DNA of 42,916 bases from positions 1 through 42,916 of the forward strand of contig JAPHTO010000075.1 in NCBI GenBank assembly GCA_026196955.1. Direction: 5' to 3'. Shown one piece after another: positions 27,767 to 36,133 of this stretch. Below the pieces are notes generated by a model. That model made no database searches and was not told the origin of the DNA. It worked only from the letters and a program-made list of their open reading frames with translations. Positions within the stretch are counted from its first letter, which is position 1, and every line of letters starts with the position of its first letter. This DNA comes from Colwellia sp. (GTDB lineage: Bacteria > Pseudomonadota > Gammaproteobacteria > Enterobacterales > Alteromonadaceae). The translations under genes and the position numbers were made by a program.

Positions 27767-28471
27767 ATGTTAGTTTTTGCGCACCGTGGTGCTAGCGGTG
27801 CTGAGCCTGAAAATACCCTGCGGGCAATTCAAGTCGCACTTGATGCTAAGGTTGATGGGATTGAAATAGATACGCATGAAGTCGATGGTAAGTTATTTGT
27901 TATTCATGACCGTTGGTTGCATAGAACAACGTCAGGTAAAGGGCAAATATATAATTACAAATATGAGCAATTACGCAGTTTAGATGCCGGGTTAGGCGAA
28001 CCCATACCAACATTAGATGAGGTTTTATTGCTCGTCGCAGGCAAGTGCACTATCAATATTGAATTAAAAGGTGTTAATAATGTTGCCCTATTATTTGACT
28101 ATCTTGATCACGCGATTCAAACAACAGCGCTAGCTACTGAAGATATTCTTCTGTCGTCATTTAATCATCGCTTGCTTCATAAAATTAACCTTCAAAGATC
28201 TGATATTGCAGTTGGCGCGCTCACCGCCTGCTACCCACTAGAGTATGCTAAATTTGCCGAACAACTAAATGCTTATTCTGTGCACCTTGATGTTGATTTT
28301 ATTAGTAAACATTTTGTTGAAGATGCCCATAGCAGAGGGTTAAAAGTCTTTGTATATACCGTAGATGAACTCGAAGACATTAATGCCATGAAGGCCTTAG
28401 GAGTGGACGGCATATTTTCTAATTTTCCCACAAGAGCTAAAAGTCATGTCGCCCATTTGAATGGCAAATAA
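27767..28471 (+). CDS. Glycerophosphodiester phosphodiesterase (UgpQ-like, cytoplasmic)
   Basis: About 234 residues of the GDPD TIM-barrel family: FAHRGASGAEPENT with catalytic His and metal-binding Glu, then GIEIDTHEVDGKLFVIHD with the second metal Glu/Asp and catalytic His, LEIDEL-like NIELKG, SSFNHRLL, and VYTVDELEDINAMKALGVDGIFSNFP at the end. It hydrolyses glycerophosphodiesters to glycerol-3-phosphate and an alcohol. No signal peptide, so cytoplasmic like UgpQ. Start choice: ATG 27767 puts Met four residues before the HRG motif, as in relatives, with TGAG upstream; ATG 27743 would add eight residues and lacks a ribosome site. Confidence 0.88.
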   Translation: MLVFAHRGASGAEPENTLRAIQVALDAKVDGIEIDTHEVDGKLFVIHDRWLHRTTSGKGQIYNYKYEQLRSLDAGLGEPIPTLDEVLLLVAGKCTINIELKGVNNVALLFDYLDHAIQTTALATEDILLSSFNHRLLHKINLQRSDIAVGALTACYPLEYAKFAEQLNAYSVHLDVDFISKHFVEDAHSRGLKVFVYTVDELEDINAMKALGVDGIFSNFPTRAKSHVAHLNGK

Positions 28472-28506
28472 CAGCTCATAGATTATTCGATTATAAGTTT
28501 AAAAAT

Positions 28507-28555
28507 ATATGCCCAAACCACTTCAAGACGTGAGTTTCAGGTGGCTTGGGTATAT
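28507..28555. repeat. Intergenic palindrome between convergent genes
   Basis: Arms of 20 nt (28507-28526 and 28536-28555) pair with mostly wobble differences around a 9-nt loop; the core is GCCCAAACCAC versus GTGGCTTGGG. A second small hairpin, TATAGC-GA-GCTATA (28553-28566), abuts it. It lies between the stops of the phosphodiesterase gene and hutI. It resembles dispersed palindromes I associate with Alteromonadales genomes and could also act as a bidirectional terminator; copy number cannot be judged from one window. Confidence 0.6.
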
Positions 28556-28574
28556 AGCGAGCTATAATTGTAAA

Positions 28575-29822
28575 CTAAATAACCTGCTTACCCTTTTGTA
28601 TCAAAGCACGTAACGGGTTAACACCAAACTGATAACATAGCTCTGCTGGTTGACTAATATTCCACACGGCGATATCTGCATCAAAGCCTACAGCAAGCTG
28701 TCCTTTAAAATTTGATAGCCCTAAAGCCTTTGCAGCATTACACGTTACGCCCGCTAACGCTTCACTTGGCGTTAATCTAAATAAAGTACATGCCATGTTT
28801 AGCATTAATTGAATTGAGCAAATGGGTGAGGAGCCCGGATTAGCATCTGTGGCAATCGCCATAGGCACGCCGTGTTTACGTAATAACTCAATAGGAGGCA
28901 ATTGAGTTTCCCGTAGAAAATAAAAAGCGCCCGGTAACAGCACAGCTGTCATATTGGCAGCACTCATGGCTTTAATGCCCGACTCTGATAAGAACTCAAC
29001 ATGATCACTTGAAAGCGCTTGAAACTTTGCTGCCAACTCAGTACCACCTAAATCAGAAAGTTGTTCAGCATGCACCTTAATCGCTAGGCCATACTGTTTT
29101 GCCGCAGTAAATACGCGTTCAGTTTGCTGTAAATTAAAACCAATGTTTTCACAAAATACATCAACGGTATCTGCGAGTTTTTGCTCAGCAATAACAGGGA
29201 TCATCTCATCACAAACTAAGCTAATGTAATCATCAGGTTGATCTTTGTACTCTATAGGCAGAGCATGCGCTCCTAGAAAAGTACGTTTAATAGTCATAGG
29301 CAGTGTTTTTGCTAGCATACCCGCAACATTGAGCATTTTGACTTCATTGTCGAGATCTAAGCCATAGCCCGACTTAATTTCAACCGTAGTTACCCCTTGT
29401 TGATGAAGCGTCGTTAGTCTTGCTAATGCACTCACTAGCAACTCAGCCTCAGTAGCTTCTCGAGTTGCTTTTACTGTTGAAACAATACCACCACCCGCCT
29501 CTGCTATTTCTTGATAGCTTTTGCCTTGCAAGCGCATTTCAAATTCATTAGCACGGTTGCCACCATAAACAAGGTGCGTATGACAATCAATGAGGCCAGG
29601 GGTTAACCACTTTCCTTGACCATCAATCACTTTTACAACCTTTTTATCATAAGCAGGTAAGTCTGATTTTTTGCCTAACCATGCAATTTTTCCTTCACTT
29701 ATAGCAAGCGCTGCATCACGTATTTCACCATAATTCTCACCGCCATTGACCATGGTTGCGAGATTAACGTTCAGCCAAAGTGTCTGCCATTCTTTTGGGA
29801 TAGGTTGAGTAGTAGTTGTCAT
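28575..29822 (-). CDS. hutI: Imidazolonepropionase
   Basis: 415 residues from the chosen start. Third step of histidine breakdown: 4-imidazolone-5-propanoate to N-formimino-L-glutamate. Amidohydrolase fold with metal ligands in [19 protein letters not shown] (His81, His83), [33 protein letters not shown] and ATDANPGS. Start: the longest frame begins with TTG at 29903 inside the operator palindrome, adding a spurious hydrophobic leader; ATG at 29822 ([12 protein letters not shown]) gives the normal length and is used. Divergent from hutC, with two HutC-type palindromes in the gap, so it is probably repressed with the rest of the cluster. Confidence 0.94.
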   Translation of the reverse strand: MTTTTQPIPKEWQTLWLNVNLATMVNGGENYGEIRDAALAISEGKIAWLGKKSDLPAYDKKVVKVIDGQGKWLTPGLIDCHTHLVYGGNRANEFEMRLQGKSYQEIAEAGGGIVSTVKATREATEAELLVSALARLTTLHQQGVTTVEIKSGYGLDLDNEVKMLNVAGMLAKTLPMTIKRTFLGAHALPIEYKDQPDDYISLVCDEMIPVIAEQKLADTVDVFCENIGFNLQQTERVFTAAKQYGLAIKVHAEQLSDLGGTELAAKFQALSSDHVEFLSESGIKAMSAANMTAVLLPGAFYFLRETQLPPIELLRKHGVPMAIATDANPGSSPICSIQLMLNMACTLFRLTPSEALAGVTCNAAKALGLSNFKGQLAVGFDADIAVWNISQPAELCYQFGVNPLRALIQKGKQVI

Positions 29823-29884
29823 GGATAAGTAACCAAAATAGAAAAACGAGTGAGTAAACACTTTAGCCGACAATGATAGATTTA

Positions 29885-29910
29885 GCAATAGTTGTATATA
29901 CAACTATTGC
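29885..29910. promoter_or_regulatory. Probable HutC operator 1 (perfect 26-bp palindrome)
   Basis: The core GTTGTATATACAAC (29891-29904) extends to a perfect palindrome over 29885-29910. TTGTATATACAA agrees with described HutC sites (TGTA-N-TACA type). It lies 63 bases from the hutI ATG, suited to control hutI, and with the second site 40 bp away (centre to centre) to control both directions. Confidence 0.8.
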
Positions 29911-29931
29911 ATTAACTGTTGAATTATGAGA

Positions 29932-29943
29932 TTGTATATACAA
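29932..29943. promoter_or_regulatory. Probable HutC operator 2
   Basis: A second TTGTATATACAA palindrome, identical in its 12-bp core to operator 1 and 35 bases before the hutC ATG. The 40-bp centre spacing is close to four helical turns, allowing two dimers on one face and autoregulation of hutC-hutH-hutU. Confidence 0.8.
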
Positions 29944-29977
29944 GTTACTTCATATATTGACTCTATTGGACAAAATA

Positions 29978-30721
29978 ATGAGCATTAGCGGTTTATCGAC
30001 AACAGAATTAAGCAAAAATGAAAAGCCTGCAAAGTATACCCTTATCAAGCAGCATATTTGCCAAAATATTGAATCAGGCAAATGGCCACAACATTTTAAA
30101 GTACCTTCAGAGAATGAGCTAACCCAACAGTTTGATGTGAGTCGTATGACTGCAAGACGCGCTCTGCAAGAGTTAACGGAACAAGGTATTCTTGTTCGTG
30201 CTCAAGGCTCAGGCACTTTTGTCGCCACATTTAAATCTCAATCCTCTTTATTAGAAATTCGAAACATTAGTGACGAAATTCATGAGCGTGGCCATAGGCA
30301 TCATGCAAAACAGCTTATGCTTAAATCAATTGCAGTAACTGAAGAAATTACCATTTTATTAAACTTAAAGAACAATGAACATGTTTTCTTGTCACAGATA
30401 CTACACTTTGAGGATGATAAACCTATTCAGTTAGAACAGCGCTACGTTAACGCCGCGTTAGTACCTGAATATTTATTGCAAGATTTTACCACAACAACAC
30501 CCCATGAGTACTTGTCAGCCGTAGCACCGCTGACAGAAGCAACCCATGAGATTGAAGCCATTTTGGCAGATAATGAAGTGTGCCAATTACTTGATATCGA
30601 CAACAGCGAGCCGTGCTTACAAGTCAAACGTAGAACATGGTCAAGCAAAGGTGTTGTCAGTTTAGCTATTTTAACGGCGCCCGGTAATAAATACCGTTTA
30701 GGCAGCCATTTAGTTTTTTAA
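29978..30721 (+). CDS. hutC: Histidine utilisation repressor HutC (GntR family)
   Basis: 247 residues. N-terminal winged HTH (about 19-83: KYTLIKQHICQNIESGKW, VPSENELTQQFDVSRMTARRAL, GSGTFVA) and C-terminal UTRA ligand domain (about 95-240: EIRNISDEIHERGHRH, PIQLEQRYVNAALVPEYL, LQVKRRTW). In known systems urocanate releases HutC from DNA. Start: ATG 29978 with TTGGA 8 bases upstream; the longer frame starting with TTG at 29957 has no ribosome site. First gene of hutC-hutH-hutU; 15 bases to hutH. The two palindromes upstream are its likely sites. Confidence 0.93.
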   Translation: MSISGLSTTELSKNEKPAKYTLIKQHICQNIESGKWPQHFKVPSENELTQQFDVSRMTARRALQELTEQGILVRAQGSGTFVATFKSQSSLLEIRNISDEIHERGHRHHAKQLMLKSIAVTEEITILLNLKNNEHVFLSQILHFEDDKPIQLEQRYVNAALVPEYLLQDFTTTTPHEYLSAVAPLTEATHEIEAILADNEVCQLLDIDNSEPCLQVKRRTWSSKGVVSLAILTAPGNKYRLGSHLVF

Positions 30722-30736
30722 TTTAGGAGCATTAAG

Positions 30737-32254
30737 ATGACATTTAAATACGGTGTTGATCGCCTTAATCTTGATATTGTCAATGGTATTGCTGATGACA
30801 GTATCAAAGCAGAGCTTTGCCAAGAAGCGGTAGATAAAATTAATACTAGCCGTCAACGAGTTGAAAAAATGGCTGCGTCTGATGTAGCGGTGTACGGTAT
30901 TAATACAGGTTTTGGCCCGTTGTGCGATACACAAATATCACCTGAAGATACTAATTTATTACAAAAGAACCTACTTATCACTCATGCAGTAGGTGTTGGT
31001 GAGCCGATAGACAAGGCCATTTCAAAGCTGATGTTAATCACTAAGGTACATGCGTTAAGTCAAGGTTTCTCAGGTATTCGTCTTGAGGTTGTTGAGCGCA
31101 TGTTAACCTTTATCGAGTTAGATTTGATACCTGTTGTACCAGAGCAGGGCTCTGTTGGCGCATCAGGTGATTTGGCGCCACTTTCTCATTTATTCTTACC
31201 ACTGCTTGGTGAAGGTCATTTTTGGGATAATAGCGAGGGGAAAGATGGTAAAACAGTCGCTGCGGCACAAGTACTTGCAGAGCATGGTTTAGAAGTCATG
31301 GAGCTGCAAGCTAAAGAAGGTTTGGCGTTAATTAACGGTACTCAATTTATTTTATCTCATGCTATTACGGCATTAACTAAAATGCGTTATTTATTAGATT
31401 TAGCTGACCTTACCGGCGCAATGAGCATTGAAGGCATGCAAGGTAGCGAATCACCGTTTAGAGAAGAATTACATCAAACACGCGCATTCAAGGGTAACTT
31501 AGAAGTTGCTGACCGTATGAGAGCCTTCTTTAAAAACTCTCAAAATATGGCAGATCATGAAGAATGTGACCGCGTTCAAGACCCTTATTCATTACGCTGT
31601 ATTCCGCAAGTACATGGTGCATCACGTAATGCTTATTATCATTTAGAAGAGTTAGCTGAAATAGAAATGAATTCAGTTACTGATAACCCCATTGTTATCA
31701 GTAGCGAAGAAGCTATTTCTGGTGGTAGTTTCCACGGCCAGCCTTTAGCTATGGTGCTTGATTACGCCTCTATCGCTGCTGCTGAGCTAGGTAATATTGC
31801 TGACCGTCGTTGTTACTTGTTATTAGAAGGCTTACACGGTTTACCGAGATTATTGACAACAGCAGGTGGATTAAACTCAGGTATGATGATCCCACAATAC
31901 GCGACAGCAGCCTTAGTCACTGAAAACAAATCACTGTGTTTTCCACCATCAGCTGATAGTGTTCCTACCTCAATGGGTCAAGAAGATCATGTGTCTATGG
32001 GCAGTATTTCCGGCAGAAAGTTAAACCAAATCTTAGGTAATTTAGAAAAAATTCTTGCTATCGAATTAATGTATGCAGCACAAGCAATCGAATTTAGGCG
32101 CCCCAATAAGTGTTCAGCTATTATTGAACTAAATCATCAAGTGATCAGAGAAAAAGTAGCTAAACTTGAAGAAGATAGACTATTAAAGCCTGATATTGAT
32201 GCCATGATTTCATTAGTAAAATCACAAGCATTTACCGTTAACTTAGCGAAGTAA
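30737..32254 (+). CDS. hutH: Histidine ammonia-lyase
   Basis: 505 residues, usual length for HutH. Deaminates L-histidine to urocanate. The MIO prosthetic group forms from Ala142-Ser143-Gly144 in GSVGASGDLAPLSHL; Tyr53 in YGINTGFG is the catalytic tyrosine region. Further family blocks: GLALINGTQ, QDPYSLRC-PQVHG, DNP, GGSFHGQP and ENKSLCFPPSADSVPTSMGQEDHVSMG. Good AGGAG ribosome site. Between hutC and hutU in one operon, so urocanate made here is both inducer and next substrate. Confidence 0.97.
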   Translation: MTFKYGVDRLNLDIVNGIADDSIKAELCQEAVDKINTSRQRVEKMAASDVAVYGINTGFGPLCDTQISPEDTNLLQKNLLITHAVGVGEPIDKAISKLMLITKVHALSQGFSGIRLEVVERMLTFIELDLIPVVPEQGSVGASGDLAPLSHLFLPLLGEGHFWDNSEGKDGKTVAAAQVLAEHGLEVMELQAKEGLALINGTQFILSHAITALTKMRYLLDLADLTGAMSIEGMQGSESPFREELHQTRAFKGNLEVADRMRAFFKNSQNMADHEECDRVQDPYSLRCIPQVHGASRNAYYHLEELAEIEMNSVTDNPIVISSEEAISGGSFHGQPLAMVLDYASIAAAELGNIADRRCYLLLEGLHGLPRLLTTAGGLNSGMMIPQYATAALVTENKSLCFPPSADSVPTSMGQEDHVSMGSISGRKLNQILGNLEKILAIELMYAAQAIEFRRPNKCSAIIELNHQVIREKVAKLEEDRLLKPDIDAMISLVKSQAFTVNLAK

Positions 32255-32272
32255 TCAAGGGAGCCTTTGACC

Positions 32273-34303
32273 ATGACAACAGCCATGAATATTCAAGACC
32301 TAACGCTTTTACAAGCAAGCATAAAGCAAGGTATTCCAAGTGAATTACCACAAGCCAAGCCTTACCCTGCTAACGCCAATCGAGCCCCTAAACGTAAAGA
32401 TATTCTAAGCGTAGACGAAAAGCAGTTAGCAGTAAGAAACGCGTTACGTTATTTCCCAAAAGAATGGCACCAAGAGCTAGCAGCTGAATTCGCTCAAGAG
32501 TTAAAAGATTTTGGCCGTATTTACATGTACCGCTTTAAACCAAGCTATCATTTAAAAGCACGTTCAGTTGCTGATTACCCAGCAAAATGTCAGCAAGCAG
32601 CAGCAATCATGCTGATGGTTGATAACAACTTAGACCCTGCGGTTGCACAGCATCCTGAAGAATTAATTACTTACGGTGGTAACGGTGCTGTGTTCCAAAA
32701 CTGGGCACAATACTTATTAGCCATGAAATACCTAAGTGAAATGGAAAGTGACCAAACGTTGCACTTATATTCTGGCCATCCTATGGGGCTATTCCCTTCA
32801 TCGGAAGAAGCACCACGTGTTGTAGTTACCAACGGCATGATGATACCTAACTATTCTCAGCCAGATGACTGGGAAAAGTTTAACGCCTTAGGCGTAACTC
32901 AGTATGGCCAAATGACGGCCGGCTCATTTATGTACATTGGTCCGCAAGGTATTGTACATGGCACCACCATTACGGTAATGAACGCATTTCGTAAGGTATT
33001 AAACAAAGATGAAAAACCACAAGGTAAGATCTTCCTAACGGCTGGTTTAGGTGGTATGAGTGGCGCGCAGCCCAAAGCAGGTAACATAGCAAATTGTATT
33101 ACCGTTTGTGCTGAGGTAAACGCCAATGCAGCAACTAAGCGTCATCAACAAGGTTGGGTTGATGAATTAATTGATAATATGGACGACCTTATTGCCCGCG
33201 TAAGAGCAGCACAAGCAAACGAGGAAGTGGTATCAATTGCTTATATTGGTAACGTGGTTGATGTATGGGAAAGCTTCTATGAGCAAGAAATCTTTGTTCA
33301 CTTAGGCTCAGACCAAACGTCTTTGCATAACCCTTGGTCAGGTGGTTATTACCCCGTTGATATTAGCTATGAAGAATCAAACCGTTTGATTCGTGAAGAG
33401 CCAGATGTATTTAAAGAAAAAGTACAATCAACCTTAAAACGTCACGCTGATGCCGTTAACAAGCACACTGCTCGCGGCACCTACTTCTTCGATTACGGTA
33501 ATGCTTTCTTACTAGAAGCCTCACGCGCCGGCGGTGATGTCATGGCAGAAAATGGTATTGACTTTAAATACCCTTCATACGTTCAAGATATTTTAGGTCC
33601 TATGTGTTTTGACTATGGCTTTGGTCCATTTCGTTGGGTTTGTGCGTCAGGTAAGTCTGAAGATCTAGATAAAACCGATGCCATCGCAGCCCGCGTACTG
33701 AAAAAAATCATGGCGGACTCACCTGAAGAAATTCAGCAACAAATGCAAGACAACATCACTTGGATAGAAGACGCTAAACAAAACAAGTTAGTGGTTGGCT
33801 CACAAGCACGTATTCTTTACGCTGATGCGCAAGGCCGTATGGAAATTGCTAAAGCCTTTAATGATGCCATTAATAATGGAGAAATAGGCCCGGTAGTACT
33901 TGGCCGTGATCACCACGATGTATCAGGCACTGATTCACCGTTCCGTGAAACGTCAAATATCTACGACGGTAGCCGTTTTACTGCCGATATGGCCATTCAC
34001 AATGTTATTGGTGATAGCTTCCGCGGCGCAACTTGGGTGTCAATCCACAATGGTGGTGGCGTAGGTTGGGGTGAAGTAACCAACGGCGGTTTTGGTATGT
34101 TACTTGATGGCAGTGATGCAGCAGAGCGTCGATTAAAGTCAATGTTATTGTTTGATGTAAACAATGGTATTGCCCGTCGCAGCTGGGCACGTAACGCCGA
34201 GGCAAACTTTGCCATTAAGCGTGAAATGGCGCGCACACCTAAGTTAAAGGTAACTTTAGCGAATTTAGTTGAAGACGATATTTTAAACAACTTATCGCTA
34301 TAA
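32273..34303 (+). CDS. hutU: Urocanate hydratase, long (animal-like) form
   Basis: About 676 residues, close to animal UROC1 (676) and well above the ~556 of usual proteobacterial HutU. Converts urocanate to imidazolone propionate with tightly bound NAD+. Core blocks: YGGNGAVFQNWAQY, SGHPMGLFPS, YGQMTAGSFMYIGPQGIVHGT, GLGGMSGAQPKAG, LGSDQTSLHNP, DYGNAFLLEA, GPFRWVC, GRDHHDVSGTDSPFRETSNIYDGS and HNGGGVGWGEV. The ~60-residue N-terminal extension (EKQLAVRNALRYFP) is characteristic of the long form. Start: ATG 32273 with AAGGGAG about 10 bases upstream; a TTG at 32267 overlaps that spacing. An ATG at 32285 is also possible. Ends in a strong terminator. Confidence 0.95.
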   Translation: MTTAMNIQDLTLLQASIKQGIPSELPQAKPYPANANRAPKRKDILSVDEKQLAVRNALRYFPKEWHQELAAEFAQELKDFGRIYMYRFKPSYHLKARSVADYPAKCQQAAAIMLMVDNNLDPAVAQHPEELITYGGNGAVFQNWAQYLLAMKYLSEMESDQTLHLYSGHPMGLFPSSEEAPRVVVTNGMMIPNYSQPDDWEKFNALGVTQYGQMTAGSFMYIGPQGIVHGTTITVMNAFRKVLNKDEKPQGKIFLTAGLGGMSGAQPKAGNIANCITVCAEVNANAATKRHQQGWVDELIDNMDDLIARVRAAQANEEVVSIAYIGNVVDVWESFYEQEIFVHLGSDQTSLHNPWSGGYYPVDISYEESNRLIREEPDVFKEKVQSTLKRHADAVNKHTARGTYFFDYGNAFLLEASRAGGDVMAENGIDFKYPSYVQDILGPMCFDYGFGPFRWVCASGKSEDLDKTDAIAARVLKKIMADSPEEIQQQMQDNITWIEDAKQNKLVVGSQARILYADAQGRMEIAKAFNDAINNGEIGPVVLGRDHHDVSGTDSPFRETSNIYDGSRFTADMAIHNVIGDSFRGATWVSIHNGGGVGWGEVTNGGFGMLLDGSDAAERRLKSMLLFDVNNGIARRSWARNAEANFAIKREMARTPKLKVTLANLVEDDILNNLSL

Positions 34304-34341
34304 AAATTAATACCATTGCGTATAACATTTAATCATCATTG

Positions 34342-34375
34342 AATGAGGTGGCTTTTAGTCACCTCATTTTTTTTT
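34342..34375 (+). terminator. Rho-independent terminator of the hut operon
   Basis: An 11-bp stem (34342-34352 with 34358-34368, one G-T pair), loop TTTTA and a run of nine T's. It lies 39 bases after hutU. Confidence 0.92.
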
Positions 34376-34496
34376 GAAGCAACATAGCATCGATAATGTG
34401 TTTATTTAATTGAAGCACAGCGCTTAAAAATTTTTCACACAATTCTTCATTGGCTGATACACTTATTTAACAACCTCATAATGAAGAAGAATAGAG

Positions 34497-34952
34497 ATGA
34501 CAAATTCAACTGAGCAATCAAATGAAGGGAAAAGCCCCCTTCCTAAATGGTTCACCATTGCAGCAGCATTAGCTTTAGTGTGGAATTTACTGGGCGTAAT
34601 GGCATTTATTGGTCAAATGATGATGACTCCCGAAATGATGGCTGAGCTACCTAAAGCAGAGCAAGAGCTATATGCTTCAGTGCCTTTATGGGCAACCATT
34701 GCCTTTGCTTGCGCCGTTTTTGGTGGCGCATTAGGTTCATTAGCATTGCTCCTGAAAAAGTCACTGGCACAGCCGCTGTTGATAGTGTCATTAGCTGGAG
34801 TAACAGTGCAGATGTTCCACTCTTTTGTCATCAGTAATTCTTTTGAAGTATTTGGCCCTGGCGGCGCCATAATGCCAGTGATGGTAGTCATTATCGCTAT
34901 TGCGCTAGTGCGTTTAGCTGATAAAGCAAAAACAAATGGTTGGCTGAACTAA
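34497..34952 (+). CDS. Small four-TM membrane protein, unknown function
   Basis: 151 residues. A polar N-terminal tail (about 1-17), TM1 at ~19-42, a Met-rich, Glu-rich periplasmic loop (~43-62, MMMTPEMMAELPKAEQELY), then TM helices at ~63-86, ~90-110 and ~122-142, and a short basic tail. This layout is seen in uncharacterised, sugar-transporter-annotated small membrane proteins of marine Proteobacteria and Bacteroidetes; I do not recognise a function. Monocistronic by position: terminator before it and a hairpin after it. Start has a weak TAGAG site. Confidence 0.75.
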   Translation: MTNSTEQSNEGKSPLPKWFTIAAALALVWNLLGVMAFIGQMMMTPEMMAELPKAEQELYASVPLWATIAFACAVFGGALGSLALLLKKSLAQPLLIVSLAGVTVQMFHSFVISNSFEVFGPGGAIMPVMVVIIAIALVRLADKAKTNGWLN

Positions 34953-34990
34953 TAATATTCAGAACTCTATTGGTGCATTTAAACTAGAGA

Positions 34991-35014
34991 AAGTAGCCTT
35001 AATCAGGCTATTTT
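34991..35014. terminator. Small bidirectional-looking hairpin
   Basis: AAAGTAGCCT pairs with AGGCTATTTT around TAATC. On the plus strand the stem ends in TTTT and would terminate the membrane-protein mRNA about 40 bases after its stop; on the minus strand it follows the gene remnant. Confidence 0.6.
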
Positions 35015-35033
35015 CACTATACTTAGCTGCGTT

Positions 35034-35108
35034 TTAATCATAACCACGATAAAGTACTTCCCATTCGTTTCTACCTTCCAATGTTAATTCAGATACTACT
35101 ATGTTCAT
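35034..35108 (-). pseudogene. N-terminal remnant of a GNAT acetyltransferase
   Basis: A 24-codon minus-strand frame, beginning MNIVVSELTLEGR and ending WEVLYRGYD before TAA. It has an AAGGTG ribosome site 8 bases upstream of the ATG. The pattern (W-x-x-L-x-x-GY about 20 residues in) is how many GNAT acetyltransferases start, but the next ~120 codons are absent and the frame ends immediately. I interpret it as a deletion scar; a genuine 24-residue peptide is the alternative. Confidence 0.45.
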
Positions 35109-35234
35109 TTTTATGCACCTTGATTTTATTGATCTGTAAAAAGTTAATTTATCAACTTAAATCCTATATTTATATCACCTTTTTGAGTGATTATAAGTTG
35201 GGGGCATAGTCACTGATAGCCCTTGAATACTATG

Positions 35235-35260
35235 GATTGTCACAAGATTGTCACTATAAT
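35235..35260 (+). promoter_or_regulatory. Direct repeat GATTGTCAC x2 abutting a TATAAT box
   Basis: GATTGTCAC at 35235-35243 and again at 35246-35254 (11-bp period) runs straight into TATAAT at 35255-35260. No standard -35 at 17 bp is seen, so the direct repeat may be an activator or autoregulator site. Probable promoter of the HTH gene. Confidence 0.5.
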
Positions 35261-35390
35261 GACGTAACGTATTTCTCGCTTTCTGCTACCTCGGTGTTCA
35301 TTCTTGTTAACGCAAACAGCGAAATAACTGATAAAACAACTTTCTTAGGTGCATTTTCTTAATAGAAAGGCCCTACTTTGGAGTGCACAT

Positions 35391-36086
35391 ATGACAACAA
35401 ACCCAAAAACCCTTTGTGTCGATAAAATTAAACAGCTACGTCAAGAAAATGGTTGGTCACAAGATTTATTAGCAAAAGTTTCAGGGTTAAGTTTACGTAC
35501 TATCCAACGGGTAGAAAAAGAAGGGAAAGCTTCTACTGAAACCCAGTTAGCACTTGCGGGAACTTTTAATGTATCACCGAAAGAATTATTTGTTATTTCA
35601 TCAACCCCTGATGTTAATTGGAAACGGAAAAATATTATGCAAACAACTTTTGGTATCGCTGTCATCATTGGTGCAATTACAATGCTGATTATTTTAGCTG
35701 GTGAAATAAATTTTTATATTGATTATGCCAGTTTACTTTTCTTAGTGTTATTCATGTATAGTGCAACGGTTATCGCATTTGGCCCACAGGGTTTGATCAA
35801 GTCTGTAACAGGTTTAAAATATTTATTCTCAAATGAAATATCCAGTACCCCAGCAAGTTACCATTTAGCAAGAATATTAAACAAACAAATTATTTTTGTT
35901 TACGGTGGTGCCTTTATCGCATTATTAATTGGCAGCATAGCTATTCATTCAAGTGTCAGTGAATCACTTGTTTTCCATCGTGCTTATGCTGTTAATTTAT
36001 TAATATTATTCTATGCAGCGATTTTTGCAGAAGGTATTCTTAGGCCCTTGGTCACTAAACTAGAAAAAGCAGATCTTACTAACTAA
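35391..36086 (+). CDS. XRE-family HTH protein with C-terminal membrane domain
   Basis: 231 residues. HTH_3/XRE domain at about 10-65 (IKQLRQENGWSQDLLAKVSGLSLRTIQRVEKEGKAS), a short linker, then about four TM segments (~84-103, 108-128, 165-187, 200-222). The loop after TM2 (ATVIAFGPQGLIKSVTGLKYLF) recalls MotA/ExbB-type membrane proteins, only loosely. This makes it a membrane-tethered DNA-binding regulator; target genes are unknown, and self-regulation through the direct repeats upstream is plausible. Start: ATG 35391 with TTGGAG 10 bases upstream; a GTG-started frame from 35349 adds 14 residues with no ribosome site. Confidence 0.82.
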   Translation: MTTNPKTLCVDKIKQLRQENGWSQDLLAKVSGLSLRTIQRVEKEGKASTETQLALAGTFNVSPKELFVISSTPDVNWKRKNIMQTTFGIAVIIGAITMLIILAGEINFYIDYASLLFLVLFMYSATVIAFGPQGLIKSVTGLKYLFSNEISSTPASYHLARILNKQIIFVYGGAFIALLIGSIAIHSSVSESLVFHRAYAVNLLILFYAAIFAEGILRPLVTKLEKADLTN

Positions 36087-36107
36087 AGCAATATTATTGT
36101 TGCTTTA
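36084..36107. terminator. Hairpin between convergent HTH gene and dusC
   Basis: TAAAGCAA (36084-36091) pairs with TTGCTTTA (36100-36107) over an 8-nt loop. It overlaps the HTH-gene stop codon. Weak T-tract; possible terminator. Confidence 0.45.
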
Positions 36108-36133
36108 CAGGCTAGTATAAAAAATGACAAATT

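Larger units (their letters stand above)
34953..35390. other. 438-base gap: terminator, gene remnant, promoter
   Basis: From left to right it holds a small hairpin (34991-35014), a 24-codon acetyltransferase N-terminal remnant on the minus strand (35034-35108), about 125 A+T-rich bases without recognised content, a direct-repeat promoter (35235-35260), and a long leader of about 125 bases before the HTH gene. Confidence 0.6.

Noticed and set aside
29823-29903. 27-residue N-terminal extension of hutI from a TTG
   Set aside because: It would start inside the operator palindrome and precede the normal imidazolonepropionase start; no ribosome site.
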